Positions 16,260 through 25,544 of a stretch of 64,000 nt of DNA are shown piece after piece; the stretch's first letter is position 1, and each line of letters starts with the position of its first letter. The DNA is taken from positions 3,596,001 through 3,660,000 of the forward strand of contig NZ_CP052860.1 of the NCBI RefSeq assembly GCF_012935715.1, given 5' to 3'. The translations under genes and the position numbers were made by a program. Origin of the DNA: Pseudomonas sp. ADAK13. Lineage in GTDB: Bacteria > Pseudomonadota > Gammaproteobacteria > Pseudomonadales > Pseudomonadaceae. Under the pieces are notes generated by a model. That model saw nothing but the letters and a program-made list of their open reading frames with translations. It had not been told where the DNA came from and searched no databases.

Positions 16260-17470
16260 GGTTCGACTCTCCTTACTTTTTTCTTCTTTGTTTTTTTCTT
16301 GGAGGTGGGCTCTCCAGTAATGTGATCAAACTCACCCAGATGCCTGCCTCTGGCGTCATACACTTCGAGCGCGCCATGTTGGAGATCCCATTCAAGTATT
16401 AACCCCGCGGGCGTTTTCCACCTTTTTCTTAGTGCTCCCCCGCCTTTCACAGGAGTTTTGCGACCTGCGACTTTGGCGTCAGGGTACGCAGGAAGCAACG
16501 CTGGCGCCGAGTGGTAGTCATGGTCCCCTGGTCTAACGCTGACCACCACGTAGAGCGGCCGAACCCCCGAGTCCGCCGGAAACACCAGAATGAAATCCCT
16601 GTATTCCGGCGGGTATATCGGGTCAACGATGATGCTGGCGGCCTTCTCGGTCGGCGGATACACCCAGATTTGCGGTGCCTGCGGCGCAGCTTCCAAAGCA
16701 GGGATACCAAGTGTGCCAGCCGGATCGATGGCAGGCGTCCAGATCAGCTCAATCCCGTCGCCCAAGTCCGCGACCTGATGTGTGCCTCGCAGCCCAAACT
16801 GCACGACATCGACCATCTCCCACTCACGATTTTTCCCTGTGTAGAAGGCGTATCCCTTGAGGGTGCCGTTAGCTAATTGCTCGACGTGCAGGCGAACCCG
16901 TGTACGCGCTTGTGGCATTGAGCGCAGTTGACGGTCGCTGTAGAGTGCGCTGTCGCCCAAGCTGGAGGGCCAGATAAGTGCTGCAACCCCAAGCATCAGG
17001 CCAGCGGCGACTGTTCCAGCACCGGCTGCGACGCTTGATGCCCCGCCTATCGCGGAACCGCCCAATGCCAATGTGCCGAGCCCTGCCGGGAGTGCGCTGC
17101 CGCTGATCTTCTTGAGCGGCAGCAGCCCCTCACTGTCCGTTTCACGGCCACCGAGCAGCACGTGCTCGCCATAGTCCCCTATGCGATCAAGCGGTATGTA
17201 ACCGGACGGATTGTTGTAGTCGATGAGGGCGTCGGGCAGGTTGCAGGACTTGGCGAACACGCATCCACCCCTGGGCAGTGGCGTTGGCGGCGACTCCACT
17301 TTGCGTCTGGCCTCGTAGGCCTCCTGTCGGGCAAGCATGGCTTCGTAGGCTCGCTGCCTGGCCTCTCGATCAGCCAACTCGCGCTCGTTCATGTTCTCGA
17401 GCTTTCGGTAGCCCCCTGTGCCGGTCCCGTAGCATCGCCAGACCTGGGGTATGTCCTTGTTGTTTGCCAT
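16256..17470 (-). CDS. S-type-pyocin-like bacteriocin/effector with colicin E3-type rRNase domain
   Basis: 404 residues. A coiled, Glu/Arg-rich N-terminus (28-60) is followed by a Gly/Ala-rich hydrophobic segment at about 125-170. A pyocin-S domain covers about 180-310 (RVRLHVEQLANGTLKGYAFY). The C-terminal 90 residues match the 16S-rRNA-cleaving domain of colicin E3/cloacin DF13: KRWKTPAGLILEWDLQHG with Asp362, His365 and Glu369 in the E3 catalytic spacing, then GRHLGEFDHITG and a very basic tail. The long receptor-binding region of classical S pyocins is missing, so delivery may be by another route such as type VI secretion. The immunity gene overlaps its 3' end. Confidence 0.88.
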   Translation of the reverse strand: MANNKDIPQVWRCYGTGTGGYRKLENMNERELADREARQRAYEAMLARQEAYEARRKVESPPTPLPRGGCVFAKSCNLPDALIDYNNPSGYIPLDRIGDYGEHVLLGGRETDSEGLLPLKKISGSALPAGLGTLALGGSAIGGASSVAAGAGTVAAGLMLGVAALIWPSSLGDSALYSDRQLRSMPQARTRVRLHVEQLANGTLKGYAFYTGKNREWEMVDVVQFGLRGTHQVADLGDGIELIWTPAIDPAGTLGIPALEAAPQAPQIWVYPPTEKAASIIVDPIYPPEYRDFILVFPADSGVRPLYVVVSVRPGDHDYHSAPALLPAYPDAKVAGRKTPVKGGGALRKRWKTPAGLILEWDLQHGALEVYDARGRHLGEFDHITGEPTSKKKTKKKKVRRVEP

Positions 17471-17596
17471 CGTGCCCTCCTGGCGTGTTGCATAACGACG
17501 TCCGACGGTGGCGCCGGGAGCACGACGTTATGGCAAGCAGCGGAGGGTGGATGTAGGACGGTTCTGTGAGATGGCGCCGAATGGGCCTAGAGGAGG

Positions 17597-17620
17597 TTGG
17601 AGCCGGCAAGCCGGCTCCAA
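17597..17620. repeat. short REP-like palindrome
   Basis: TTGGAGCCGGC-AA-GCCGGCTCCAA, a nearly perfect palindrome just beyond the nhaA stop codon. It is related to the GGAGCYGGCTTGCC REP family and may act as a 3' stabiliser for the nhaA transcript. Confidence 0.6.
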
Positions 17621-17626
17621 AAGCGG

Positions 17627-18814
17627 TTACGCCTGAACGAGTACCTGCTTGCGACTGGCCATCGCCGTCACTGCATACCCGATCAACGCCGCCAAGATCG
17701 ATCCGGTCAGGATGCCCATCCGGTCCATGCCGGCGTATTCACTGCTGCCCGGTACAAACGCCAGGGAGCCGACAAACAGGCTCATGGTGAAGCCGATGCC
17801 GCACAGGATCGCGACGCCCAACACCTGGCCCCAGTTGGCACCGGCGGGCAGCGCTGCAACGCCGGTCTTGACCATGACCCAGGCGAAACCCATCACGCCA
17901 ACGGTCTTGCCCAGCAGCAGGCCGGCGGCGATGCCCAGGGGCACGTGGTGGGTGAAGCTTTCCAGGTTGACGCCGGTCAGCGAGACGCCGGCATTGGCAA
18001 AGGCAAACAGCGGCAGGATCGCATAGGCCACCCAAGGGTGCAGCGCGTGCTCCAGGGTCAACAGCGGCGAAGGTTCGGCGTTTTTCGTGCGCAACGGGAT
18101 GCAGAACGCCAGGGTCACGCCGGCCAGGGTGGCGTGCACACCACTCTTGAGCACACAGACCCACAGGATCAGCCCGATAATCATGTAGGGCCCCAGCTTG
18201 ACTACGCCGAGCCGGTTCATCGCAATCAACGCGATCAGGCACGCCGCGGCACCGGCCAATGAGGCGCCGGACAGGTCGGCGGAGTAGAAGAGGGCGATCA
18301 CGATGATTGCACCCAGGTCATCGATGATCGCCAGGGTCATCAGGAACAGCTTCAGTGACACCGGCACGCGCTTGCCCAGCAAGGCCAATACGCCCAGGGC
18401 GAAGGCAATGTCGGTGGCCATCGGGATCGCCCAGCCACCGAGGGCGGCGGGGTTGTCCTTGTTCAGCGCCCAGTAGATCAGGGCCGGCACCACCATGCCG
18501 CCGATGGCTGCCGCGCCCGGCAGTACCACTTGCGAGGGCTTGGACAGTTGGCCGTCGAGCACCTCGCGTTTGACCTCGAGGCCGATCAACAGGAAGAACA
18601 GGGCCATCAGCCCGTCGTTGATCCACAGCAGCGCCGGCTTGGCGATTTTCAGCGCGCCAATTTGCGCGACCACGGGGACGTCGAGAAAGCTCGCGTACCA
18701 GTGCGACAGCGGTGAGTTGTTGATGATCAGCGCCAAAGCGGCGGCAGCGATCAGGAGCAGACCGCTGGCGGCTTCCAGCTGGAAGAATCGGGTGAAAGTG
18801 CTACGCAGAGGCAA
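17627..18814 (-). CDS. nhaA: Na+/H+ antiporter NhaA
   Basis: 395 residues, the usual size. Electrogenic exchange of Na+ for H+ across the inner membrane, giving salt and alkaline tolerance. About twelve transmembrane segments. The ion-binding double aspartate lies in [19 protein letters not shown], and [16 protein letters not shown] is the other conserved helix. I chose a TTG start at 18814: it gives the family N-terminus ([16 protein letters not shown]) and has GGAGAG six bases upstream (18821-18826), while the longer frame has no ribosome site. A REP-like palindrome follows the stop. Confidence 0.93.
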   Translation of the reverse strand: MPLRSTFTRFFQLEAASGLLLIAAAALALIINNSPLSHWYASFLDVPVVAQIGALKIAKPALLWINDGLMALFFLLIGLEVKREVLDGQLSKPSQVVLPGAAAIGGMVVPALIYWALNKDNPAALGGWAIPMATDIAFALGVLALLGKRVPVSLKLFLMTLAIIDDLGAIIVIALFYSADLSGASLAGAAACLIALIAMNRLGVVKLGPYMIIGLILWVCVLKSGVHATLAGVTLAFCIPLRTKNAEPSPLLTLEHALHPWVAYAILPLFAFANAGVSLTGVNLESFTHHVPLGIAAGLLLGKTVGVMGFAWVMVKTGVAALPAGANWGQVLGVAILCGIGFTMSLFVGSLAFVPGSSEYAGMDRMGILTGSILAALIGYAVTAMASRKQVLVQA

Positions 18815-19030
18815 GGGATGCTCTCCAATCAAAGTTCAATAGGTGGGTACCCTAACCCGTACCGTTAGTTGTTAAAACAAAAGTTATATTCTTATTTGTT
18901 ATAAGGAATCGGCCTGATCAGTTGCTCGCCAAAGCCCGAAAATTGTGTGTCCAATTGAGTCATGACTGTATCTGTGTGGAGTGTAGGAAACATCCTAAGA
19001 TCAACTCTGAAATCCTTAGAGAAACCGATC

Positions 19031-20125
19031 ATGAGCGACAACCGCCAATGGGCCCGCGAAGCCATTCGTATTATTGAAGCGGACTTCCAGCGTAGCGCCG
19101 ACACCCACTTGATTCCCTTGCCGTTACCGGGTTTGCCGGGCATCGAGCTGTATTTCAAGGATGAGTCCAGCCATCCCACCGGCAGCCTGAAGCACCGGTT
19201 GGCGCGCTCGTTGTTCCTCTATGCGTTGTGCAATGGCTGGCTCAAGCCCGGTGCACCGGTGATCGAAGCGTCCAGCGGCTCCACGGCGATTTCCGAGGCG
19301 TACTTCGCCCGGTTGCTGGGCTTGCCGTTTATTGCGGTGATGCCGGCCACCACCTCCCAGGAAAAGATCGCGCAGATCGCGTTCTACGGTGGCAACAGCC
19401 ACCTGGTACAAGATCCGACGCAGATCTACGCCGAATCCGAGCGCCTGGCGCAGGAGAGCGGTGGCCACTTCATGGACCAGTTCACCTACGCCGAACGCGC
19501 CACCGACTGGCGGGCCAACAACAACATCGCCGAATCGATCTTCCAGCAGTTGCGCTTTGAACGTTATCCGGAGCCTAGCTGGCTGATTTCCAGCCCCGGC
19601 ACAGGCGGCACCACGGCGACGTTGGGGCGTTATGTACGTTATCGCCAGCACTGCACCCGGGTGTTGTGCGCGGACGCGGAGCGTTCGGTGTTTTTTGATT
19701 ACTACCTGAGCGGCGACGCCAGCCTGCGCCTGGAGTGTGGATCGCGCATCGAAGGCATTGGCCGTCCACGGGTCGAGGCGTCGTTCTTGCCGAAAGTGAT
19801 TGATGCGATGGTCAAGGTGCCGGATGCGCTGTCCCTGGCGGCCATGCATTACCTGGCCCAGCGGCTGGGGCGGCGAGTGGGCGGTTCCAGCGGCACCAAC
19901 CTGATCGGCGCGTTGATCGCGGCGCAGCAGATGAAAGCGGCGGGGGAGTCGGGCTCGATCGTGGCGATTTTGTGCGACGGCGGTGAGCGCTATGCCACGA
20001 CCTATTACGATCAGGCCTGGCTGGCAGGGCAGGGGTATGAGTTGGAGGGTTTGATTGCGGCCGTTGCGGCCAGTGTCGAGCGGGGAGAAGCGCTGCCTGA
20101 CAGCGTGTTGCGCGCCAATATCTGA
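19031..20125 (+). CDS. PLP-dependent cysteine synthase-family protein (Cds1-like)
   Basis: 364 residues from the ATG at 19031. A fold-type II PLP enzyme: the PLP lysine is in HPTGSLKHRLAR, the substrate/phosphate loop is EASSGSTAISEAYFA, and a glycine-rich PLP-phosphate loop is SPGTGGTTATLGRY. It is longer than CysK/CysM and diverges from them. The pattern resembles the Mycobacterium L-cysteine desulfhydrase Cds1 group, which releases H2S from cysteine. Activity is inferred. It is a single gene, divergent from nhaA, followed by a REPIN. Confidence 0.75.
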   Translation: MSDNRQWAREAIRIIEADFQRSADTHLIPLPLPGLPGIELYFKDESSHPTGSLKHRLARSLFLYALCNGWLKPGAPVIEASSGSTAISEAYFARLLGLPFIAVMPATTSQEKIAQIAFYGGNSHLVQDPTQIYAESERLAQESGGHFMDQFTYAERATDWRANNNIAESIFQQLRFERYPEPSWLISSPGTGGTTATLGRYVRYRQHCTRVLCADAERSVFFDYYLSGDASLRLECGSRIEGIGRPRVEASFLPKVIDAMVKVPDALSLAAMHYLAQRLGRRVGGSSGTNLIGALIAAQQMKAAGESGSIVAILCDGGERYATTYYDQAWLAGQGYELEGLIAAVAASVERGEALPDSVLRANI

Positions 20126-20134
20126 AACACCCAC

Positions 20135-20200
20135 TGTAGGAGCTGGCTTGCCGGCGATGGCGATCTTGAGGACGCCATCGCCGGCAAGCCAGCTCCTACA
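20135..20200. repeat. REPIN, perfect 28-bp stem
   Basis: TGTAGGAGCTGGCTTGCCGG...CG at 20135-20162 is the exact reverse complement of 20173-20200, with a 10-base loop. It lies between two convergent genes. Confidence 0.9.
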
Positions 20201-20209
20201 AGGTTTACG

Positions 20210-21823
20210 TCAGGCCTCCAGGCCCAACATATCCCGCGCCAGCGCCTCGGCGATCCGAATCCCGTCGACACCCGCCGACAAGATCCCGCCTGCATAACCG
20301 GCACCTTCACCCGCCGGGAACAAGCCCTTCACGTTCAAGCTCTGCATCGATTCGTTACGGGTAATCCGCAGCGGCGACGAGGTGCGGGTTTCGATCCCGG
20401 TCAGGACCGCATCGTGCAGCGAGTAACCCTTGATCTGCTTCTCGAACGCCGGCAGCGCTTCGCGGATGGCTTCGATGGCAAAGTCCGGCAACGCCAGGGC
20501 CAGGTCGCCCAGGGCCACGCCAGGTTTGTAGGACGGTTCCACTGTGCCGATGGCGGTGGACGGCTTGCCAGCGATGAAATCACCGACCAGTTGCGCCGGT
20601 GCTTCGTAGTTGCTGCCGCCGAGGATGAACGCGTGGGATTCCAGGCGCTCCTGCAACTCGATCCCGGCCAGCGGGCCGCCCGGGTAATCCACTTCAGGGG
20701 TGATGCCCACCACGATTCCTGAGTTGGCGTTGCGCTCGTTACGCGAGTATTGGCTCATGCCGTTGGTCACCACGCGGTTCGGCTCGGACGTTGCCGCTAC
20801 CACGGTGCCGCCCGGGCACATGCAGAAGCTGTAAACCGAACGGCCGTTCTTGGCGTGGTGCACCAGCTTGTAATCGGCCGCGCCGAGTTTCGGGTGCCCG
20901 GCGTACTTGCCCAGGCGCGCAGCGTCGATCAGCGATTGCGGGTGTTCGATGCGGAAACCCACCGAGAACGGCTTGGCTTCCATGTACACGCCACGGCCAT
21001 GGAGCATGCGGAAGGTGTCACGGGCGCTGTGGCCGAGGGCCAGGATCACGTGTCTGGACAGGATCTGCTCGCCGCCATCCACCACCACGCCATTCAACTG
21101 GCCATCTTCGATCAGCACGTCGGTGACTCGCTGCTCAAAGCGCACTTCACCGCCCAGGGCGATGATCTGCTGGCGCATGTTTTCCACGACGCCGGTCAGG
21201 CGGAATGTACCGATGTGCGGCTTGCTGACGTAGAGGATCTCGTCCGGCGCGCCGGCCTTGACGAACTCGTGCAGCACCTTGCGACCATGGAATTTCGGGT
21301 CCTTGATCTGGCTGTAGAGCTTGCCGTCGGAGAAGGTCCCGGCGCCGCCTTCACCGAATTGCACGTTGGATTCCGGGTTCAGCACATTCTTGCGCCACAG
21401 GCCCCAGGTGTCCTTGGTGCGCTGGCGCACTTCGCGGCCGCGCTCGAGGATGATCGGCTTGAAGCCCATCTGTGCCAGCAGCAGCCCGGCGAAGATCCCG
21501 CACGGGCCAAAACCCACGACGATCGGCCGCTCGGTCAGGCCTTCCGGTGCATGGCCAACAACTTTGTAGCTGATGTCCGGTGCCGGGTTGACGTTGCGGT
21601 CGTCGGCGAACTTGAGCAGCAGGGCCGCCTCGCCTTTGACGTTCAGGTCGATGGTGTAGATGAAGCACAGCTCCGACGATTTCTTGCGGGCGTCGTAGCT
21701 GCGTTTGAACAGGGTGAAATCGAGCAGGTCATCACTGGCGATGCCCAGGCGCTGCACAATGGCTGGCCGCAGGTCTTCTTCGGGATGGTCGATGGGCAGC
21801 TTGAGTTCGGTGATTCGTAACAT
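20210..21823 (-). CDS. NAD(P)/FAD-dependent oxidoreductase
   Basis: 537 residues from the ATG at 21823. An N-terminal domain of about 90 residues (LRITELKLPIDHPEEDL) precedes the FAD-binding Rossmann motif VVGFGPCGIFAGLLLAQMG (about residues 100-120). A second flavoprotein motif is HVILALGHSARDTFRML, and the C-terminus has GLFPAGEGAGYAGGILSAG, where the FAD ribityl aspartate usually sits. This is the family of large bacterial flavoprotein dehydrogenases (COG2509). No substrate is known. It is monocistronic. Confidence 0.85.
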   Translation of the reverse strand: MLRITELKLPIDHPEEDLRPAIVQRLGIASDDLLDFTLFKRSYDARKKSSELCFIYTIDLNVKGEAALLLKFADDRNVNPAPDISYKVVGHAPEGLTERPIVVGFGPCGIFAGLLLAQMGFKPIILERGREVRQRTKDTWGLWRKNVLNPESNVQFGEGGAGTFSDGKLYSQIKDPKFHGRKVLHEFVKAGAPDEILYVSKPHIGTFRLTGVVENMRQQIIALGGEVRFEQRVTDVLIEDGQLNGVVVDGGEQILSRHVILALGHSARDTFRMLHGRGVYMEAKPFSVGFRIEHPQSLIDAARLGKYAGHPKLGAADYKLVHHAKNGRSVYSFCMCPGGTVVAATSEPNRVVTNGMSQYSRNERNANSGIVVGITPEVDYPGGPLAGIELQERLESHAFILGGSNYEAPAQLVGDFIAGKPSTAIGTVEPSYKPGVALGDLALALPDFAIEAIREALPAFEKQIKGYSLHDAVLTGIETRTSSPLRITRNESMQSLNVKGLFPAGEGAGYAGGILSAGVDGIRIAEALARDMLGLEA

Positions 21824-21930
21824 GACAGGAATCCGGTAGGCGGCGGGCAAAGAGGCCGGCTGTTTTGCAAACCGGCGATTATAAGCCCCAACTGCACTTT
21901 CCCGTCATGTTAAAACAGCGCAGGGGTCAA

Positions 21931-22602
21931 TCAGTCGTCCCGGGAACCGCCGAATGACGCGCAGCCGCGCTGCACCTGGCCGTTCACCCGCAACTCGGCA
22001 GACATGTGTTGCAGGCTGCCGCTGGCGCTGTCGACACAACGTTGCGGGGCTACCCACAGTTCGATGTGCTGGTTATTGGCTTCGGTCATCAGGTTGAACC
22101 GTCCGTCGCCCGATTGCTCTTCCACATAAGGCACGGCCAATGGCGGCTGGCCTTCGCGTTCCAGCACCATGCCCTTGGCAGTGACGTTCATCGCCCAGGC
22201 CGGCTTGTGGCCGTTGGCCCGCAGGATCATGCGCTTGAAGTCCGGGTCATCGCAGGCCGAAGTCGAGCGTTCGACGCGATACACCTGTTGCAGGTCGACG
22301 GTGCCCTGGGTGCCGCTGGCTACGCCGGAGAACTTGCCACGCACATCGGCAAACAACGCGCCCTGCTGGCCGGCCAGGGAGGCGGCTTCCTGCAGGATGC
22401 TGGTGCCGCCGGTGTCGTTGACCACGTAGTTGCGTTTGTCGTTGCAGGGCTGGAACAGCAGTTTGTCACCCTGGGCCGTCAGCTCACCCTGCATGCGGGT
22501 CAGCCCGGCGAGAGAGGGCTTGGCCGGCTCGTTGTCGAACATCTGGCAGGCGGCGAACAGGGGCAACAGGGCAAACAAAGCTAGGGTACGGGCGGCACGC
22601 AT
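21931..22602 (-). CDS. COG3650-type lipoprotein
   Basis: 223 residues from the ATG at 22602, which has AGGAG upstream. The lipoprotein signal is LALFALLPLFAACQ (Cys about 19). The body has a block LLFQPCNDKRNYVVNDTG and a later RVNGQVQRGCASFGG. This C-terminal CASFGG-type block is characteristic of the COG3650/YcgK-like periplasmic lipoproteins of unknown function. Outer-membrane location is likely as the residue after Cys is not Asp. Confidence 0.7.
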   Translation of the reverse strand: MRAARTLALFALLPLFAACQMFDNEPAKPSLAGLTRMQGELTAQGDKLLFQPCNDKRNYVVNDTGGTSILQEAASLAGQQGALFADVRGKFSGVASGTQGTVDLQQVYRVERSTSACDDPDFKRMILRANGHKPAWAMNVTAKGMVLEREGQPPLAVPYVEEQSGDGRFNLMTEANNQHIELWVAPQRCVDSASGSLQHMSAELRVNGQVQRGCASFGGSRDD

Positions 22603-22676
22603 TATCGGGTCTCCTGATAAGTGCCGCCACGTTACGCAGGCTGGCGGTGCATCACAAGCCCGGGACACAGGTTGAA

Positions 22677-23276
22677 TCAACCAACAATAAACGTCTGCCC
22701 CGTTTGCAAGCCTTCCACGCTTTTCGCGTAGGCCAACGCGACTTCTGCACCCGGAGCCGGCTTGTAGCCGCGGAAGTACGGTGCGTAGCTGCCCATGGCT
22801 TCCAGCAGGACGGTAGGGCTGACCGAGTTGATACGCAGGCCGCGCGGCAGTTCGATTGCTGCGGCTTTTACGAATGCATCCAGCGCGCCGTTGACCAGGG
22901 CTGCCGAAGCACCGGTGCGAATCGGATCACGGTTGAGGATGCCGCTGGTGAAGGTGAACGACGCGCCGTCATTGGCGAACTCACGGCCGATCAACAGCAG
23001 GTTGACCTGCCCCATCAGCTTGTCTTGCAGGCCCAGGTCGAAGTCGGTCGCGCTCATTTCGCCCAAGGGCACGAAGTTGACGCTGCCGGCGGCGCAGATC
23101 AATGCGTCGAACTTGCCGGTTTGTTGAAACAGTTTGCGGATCGAGGCGCTGTCGCTGATGTCGACCTGAAAGTCGCCGCTCTTGCGACCGATGCTGATCA
23201 CTTCGTGACGTTGGGACAGTTCTGCCTTGACCGCCGAGCCCACGGTGCCGCTTGCGCCAATCAACAGGATTTTCAT
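22677..23276 (-). CDS. short-chain dehydrogenase/reductase
   Basis: 199 residues, short for an SDR. NAD(P)-binding motif GASGTVGSAV at about 8-17, the acidic/Arg switch after the second strand (SIGRKSGDFQVDIS), and an ALICAAGSVNF block corresponding to NNAG. The usual Y-x-x-x-K pair is replaced by ALVNGALDAFVKAAA with no tyrosine in the standard place, which fits the subgroup of atypical YxxxN-type SDRs. It is divergent from a LysR gene 104 bases away that probably regulates it. Confidence 0.85.
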   Translation of the reverse strand: MKILLIGASGTVGSAVKAELSQRHEVISIGRKSGDFQVDISDSASIRKLFQQTGKFDALICAAGSVNFVPLGEMSATDFDLGLQDKLMGQVNLLLIGREFANDGASFTFTSGILNRDPIRTGASAALVNGALDAFVKAAAIELPRGLRINSVSPTVLLEAMGSYAPYFRGYKPAPGAEVALAYAKSVEGLQTGQTFIVG

Positions 23277-23380
23277 CGTGCCTTCCTCCAGATATGTAGG
23301 TGAGATTTCAGTCTAGAGTGATTTTTTGCGCGGATAAGTGCACTAATAGGCAACCTTTGGTTTTCAATTGGAAACAATCC

Positions 23381-24289
23381 ATGAGCGAAATGGATGACCT
23401 CGCGGCATTTGCCGTGTTGATCGAAGCCGGCAGCTTTACCTTGGCGGCCCAGCAATTGGGCTGCAGCAAGGGTCAACTGTCCAAGCGCATCAGCCAGTTG
23501 GAGGCGCAGTTTTCGGTGGTGTTGCTGCATCGGACCACGCGCCGCCTGAGCCTGACGGCGGCGGGTGCGGCGCTGTTGCCGCAAGCCCAGGCGTTGGTGG
23601 TCCAGGTGGAGCGGGCACGTCAGGCATTGGCCCGGCTCAAGGATGATCTCGTCGGCCCGGTGCGTATGACGGTTCCGGTGTCCCTGGGCGAAACCTTCTT
23701 CGACGGGCTGTTGCTGGAGTTTTCCCGGGAGTACCCACAGGTGCAGATCGAGTTGGAACTCAACAACCAGTACCGGGACCTGGCGCGGGATGGCTTCGAC
23801 CTGGCGGTGCGTTCGGAGGTCGCCAACGACGAGCGTCTGGTCGCCAAGCCGTTGCTCGCCTGGCACGAGATGACCTGCGCCAGCCCGGCGTATCTGGAGC
23901 AGCATGGCGAGCCGCTGGCACCGGCAGAACTGGTGGGCCACAACTGCCTGCTGAACAGCCACTACAGCGGTCGTGAAGAGTGGCTGTATCACCAGCAACA
24001 TGAGCTGCTGCGGGTTCGCGTATCCGGCACCTTTGCCTCCAACCACTACAACTTGTTGAAGAAGGCTGCGCTGGTAGGGGCGGGCATCGCACGTTTGCCG
24101 TCCTATGTGCTACACGCGGAATTGGCTGACGGTCGCTTGCGCTGGCTCCTGCGGGATTACCAGACCCGCAGCATGCCGATGTACCTGGTCCATCCCTATC
24201 AAGGTGGCCTGCCGCGGCGCACCCAGGTGCTGGCGGATTATCTGGTGGGCTGGTTCAAGCGCAGCGGCGAAGCCCTGGACCGCCTTTAG
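23381..24289 (+). CDS. LysR-family transcriptional regulator
   Basis: 302 residues from the ATG at 23381. N-terminal winged HTH (DLAAFAVLIEAGSFTLAAQQ, then KGQLSKRISQLEAQF) and a C-terminal periplasmic-binding-like effector domain (VRMTVPVSLGETFFDGLLLE). It belongs to the CrgA-like subgroup by its DDL and PLLAWHEMTCASPAYLE blocks. It is divergent from the SDR gene, so the shared intergenic region (23277-23380) is the likely operator. Its last four bases overlap the end of the DoxX gene on the other strand. Confidence 0.9.
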   Translation: MSEMDDLAAFAVLIEAGSFTLAAQQLGCSKGQLSKRISQLEAQFSVVLLHRTTRRLSLTAAGAALLPQAQALVVQVERARQALARLKDDLVGPVRMTVPVSLGETFFDGLLLEFSREYPQVQIELELNNQYRDLARDGFDLAVRSEVANDERLVAKPLLAWHEMTCASPAYLEQHGEPLAPAELVGHNCLLNSHYSGREEWLYHQQHELLRVRVSGTFASNHYNLLKKAALVGAGIARLPSYVLHAELADGRLRWLLRDYQTRSMPMYLVHPYQGGLPRRTQVLADYLVGWFKRSGEALDRL

Positions 24290-24771
24290 CGGTAGCGCCG
24301 GGCGATCAGGTGATCAAGGGAGAAACTGCCCGGCCCCTTGGCCATCAACAGCAACAGCAGGGCGATCCAGGTGCCGTGGGTCGGGTAGGCTTCCGGGTAG
24401 ACGAACAGCTGGATGGTCAACGTCATGCCCAGCAACGCCAGCGCCGAGAAGCGAGTGGCAAACCCTACCAGGATCAGCACCGGGAAAAAGTGCTCGGCGA
24501 ACGCGGCCATGTGCGCCGCCACTTCGGGCGACAGCAGCGGCACGTGGTATTCGCTGCGAAACAGCGGCAGCGTGGACGGCGCCAGGTGCGGCCAGCCCAG
24601 TTGAAAGGTGCCGCCGATGAGGTCCACGGCGAAGCCCTCAACCTTGGTTTGGCCGGACTTCCAGAACACCGCCGCAATGGAGAAGCGTGCGACGAAAGCG
24701 ATCAGGCTGTAGGGGATTCTCTCGAAGAGTTGAATGATCTTTTGGATCGGGCCGGGGGCGGTGGTGTTCAT
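24286..24771 (-). CDS. DoxX family membrane protein of the bufferin operon
   Basis: 161 residues from the ATG at 24771. Four hydrophobic helices in the DoxX pattern: SLIAFVARFSIAAVFWKSGQTK opens the family, followed by AAFAEHFFPVLILVGFATRF and LLLLLMAKGPGSFSLD. It is the last gene of the operon, overlapping the HvfC/BufC gene by 4 bases. It corresponds to GigD of the Caulobacter gigABCD cluster, where the DoxX protein accompanies a DUF2282 peptide and its modification enzymes. A role in membrane redox or export is inference. Confidence 0.85.
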   Translation of the reverse strand: MNTTAPGPIQKIIQLFERIPYSLIAFVARFSIAAVFWKSGQTKVEGFAVDLIGGTFQLGWPHLAPSTLPLFRSEYHVPLLSPEVAAHMAAFAEHFFPVLILVGFATRFSALALLGMTLTIQLFVYPEAYPTHGTWIALLLLLMAKGPGSFSLDHLIARRYR

Positions 24772-25544
24772 GGCGATACCTTTTGTTCTGTGTGCAAGTG
24801 GGTGATGGCGCCGTGGCCGATCAGCAGGGCCAGGCATTGGTGCAGATCAAATTCGTCGGCCGCATCGAGGGCGTAAGCCACGGCCATCTCCAGCGGCCAA
24901 CCGTTGTTCAGGCTGTTGATAAACGCTGCCGAGCCGCTGTCGATATGAAATACCTGCACCTGCAAGCCATTGCGCAGTACCAGCGCGCTTTGGGCGTGGA
25001 AGGGGTCGAGCGTGGCAAGGGATTCGTCCGTCTGGTGCGCGGCCCATAAAGCCACCACGGCGTAGGCCGAGTTCAGGGTGGCCAGTGACGGATGCAGTTG
25101 CAGGCGCAGTTCGCCCAGGTCCGACTGTTGTTGCAGGGTGGCGATGAGCGCCTGTTGATCCAGGGGTGTGGCGTCTGCCGCGTGATACGCCCTGACCCGC
25201 AGCCGCTCCAGGCGCGCCACGTCAGCCAGGTACGGCACGCTGGCAGCGGGGGCGAAACCCTGGATAAAGTCGGGCAGGTCGGCGCCGTACTCATTGATCA
25301 GCGGACTTGCCGGCGGGAACGCCTGGACGTACACACCGGCCATCGCCCGAAAAAACGCATCACCCACCAACTGCAGGGTGACCGGGTAGCCAGCGGCCAG
25401 GGCGTTGATCAGCGAGCTGTGAACGTTGTTGCGATACACCGCAAAACGGCTGGCCGGGTCAGCGCCGTTGCGGCTGAACACACCTTGCGGGCACGTTTCG
25501 TCTGCCGACAACAGGGCGCTGGCAAATTCCTCCTGGCGGCTCAT
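24768..25544 (-). CDS. bufC: HvfC/BufC-type partner protein (DUF2063)
   Basis: 258 residues. The N-terminal domain (about 5-95) has the family block [21 protein letters not shown] and [21 protein letters not shown], diagnostic of HvfC/BufC N-terminal domains. The C-terminal half ([18 protein letters not shown]) is less conserved. These proteins pair with DUF692 oxidases and are thought to act as a RiPP recognition element that presents the precursor peptide. It overlaps both neighbours by 4 bases, giving tight translational coupling. Confidence 0.88.
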   Translation of the reverse strand: MSRQEEFASALLSADETCPQGVFSRNGADPASRFAVYRNNVHSSLINALAAGYPVTLQLVGDAFFRAMAGVYVQAFPPASPLINEYGADLPDFIQGFAPAASVPYLADVARLERLRVRAYHAADATPLDQQALIATLQQQSDLGELRLQLHPSLATLNSAYAVVALWAAHQTDESLATLDPFHAQSALVLRNGLQVQVFHIDSGSAAFINSLNNGWPLEMAVAYALDAADEFDLHQCLALLIGHGAITHLHTEQKVSP

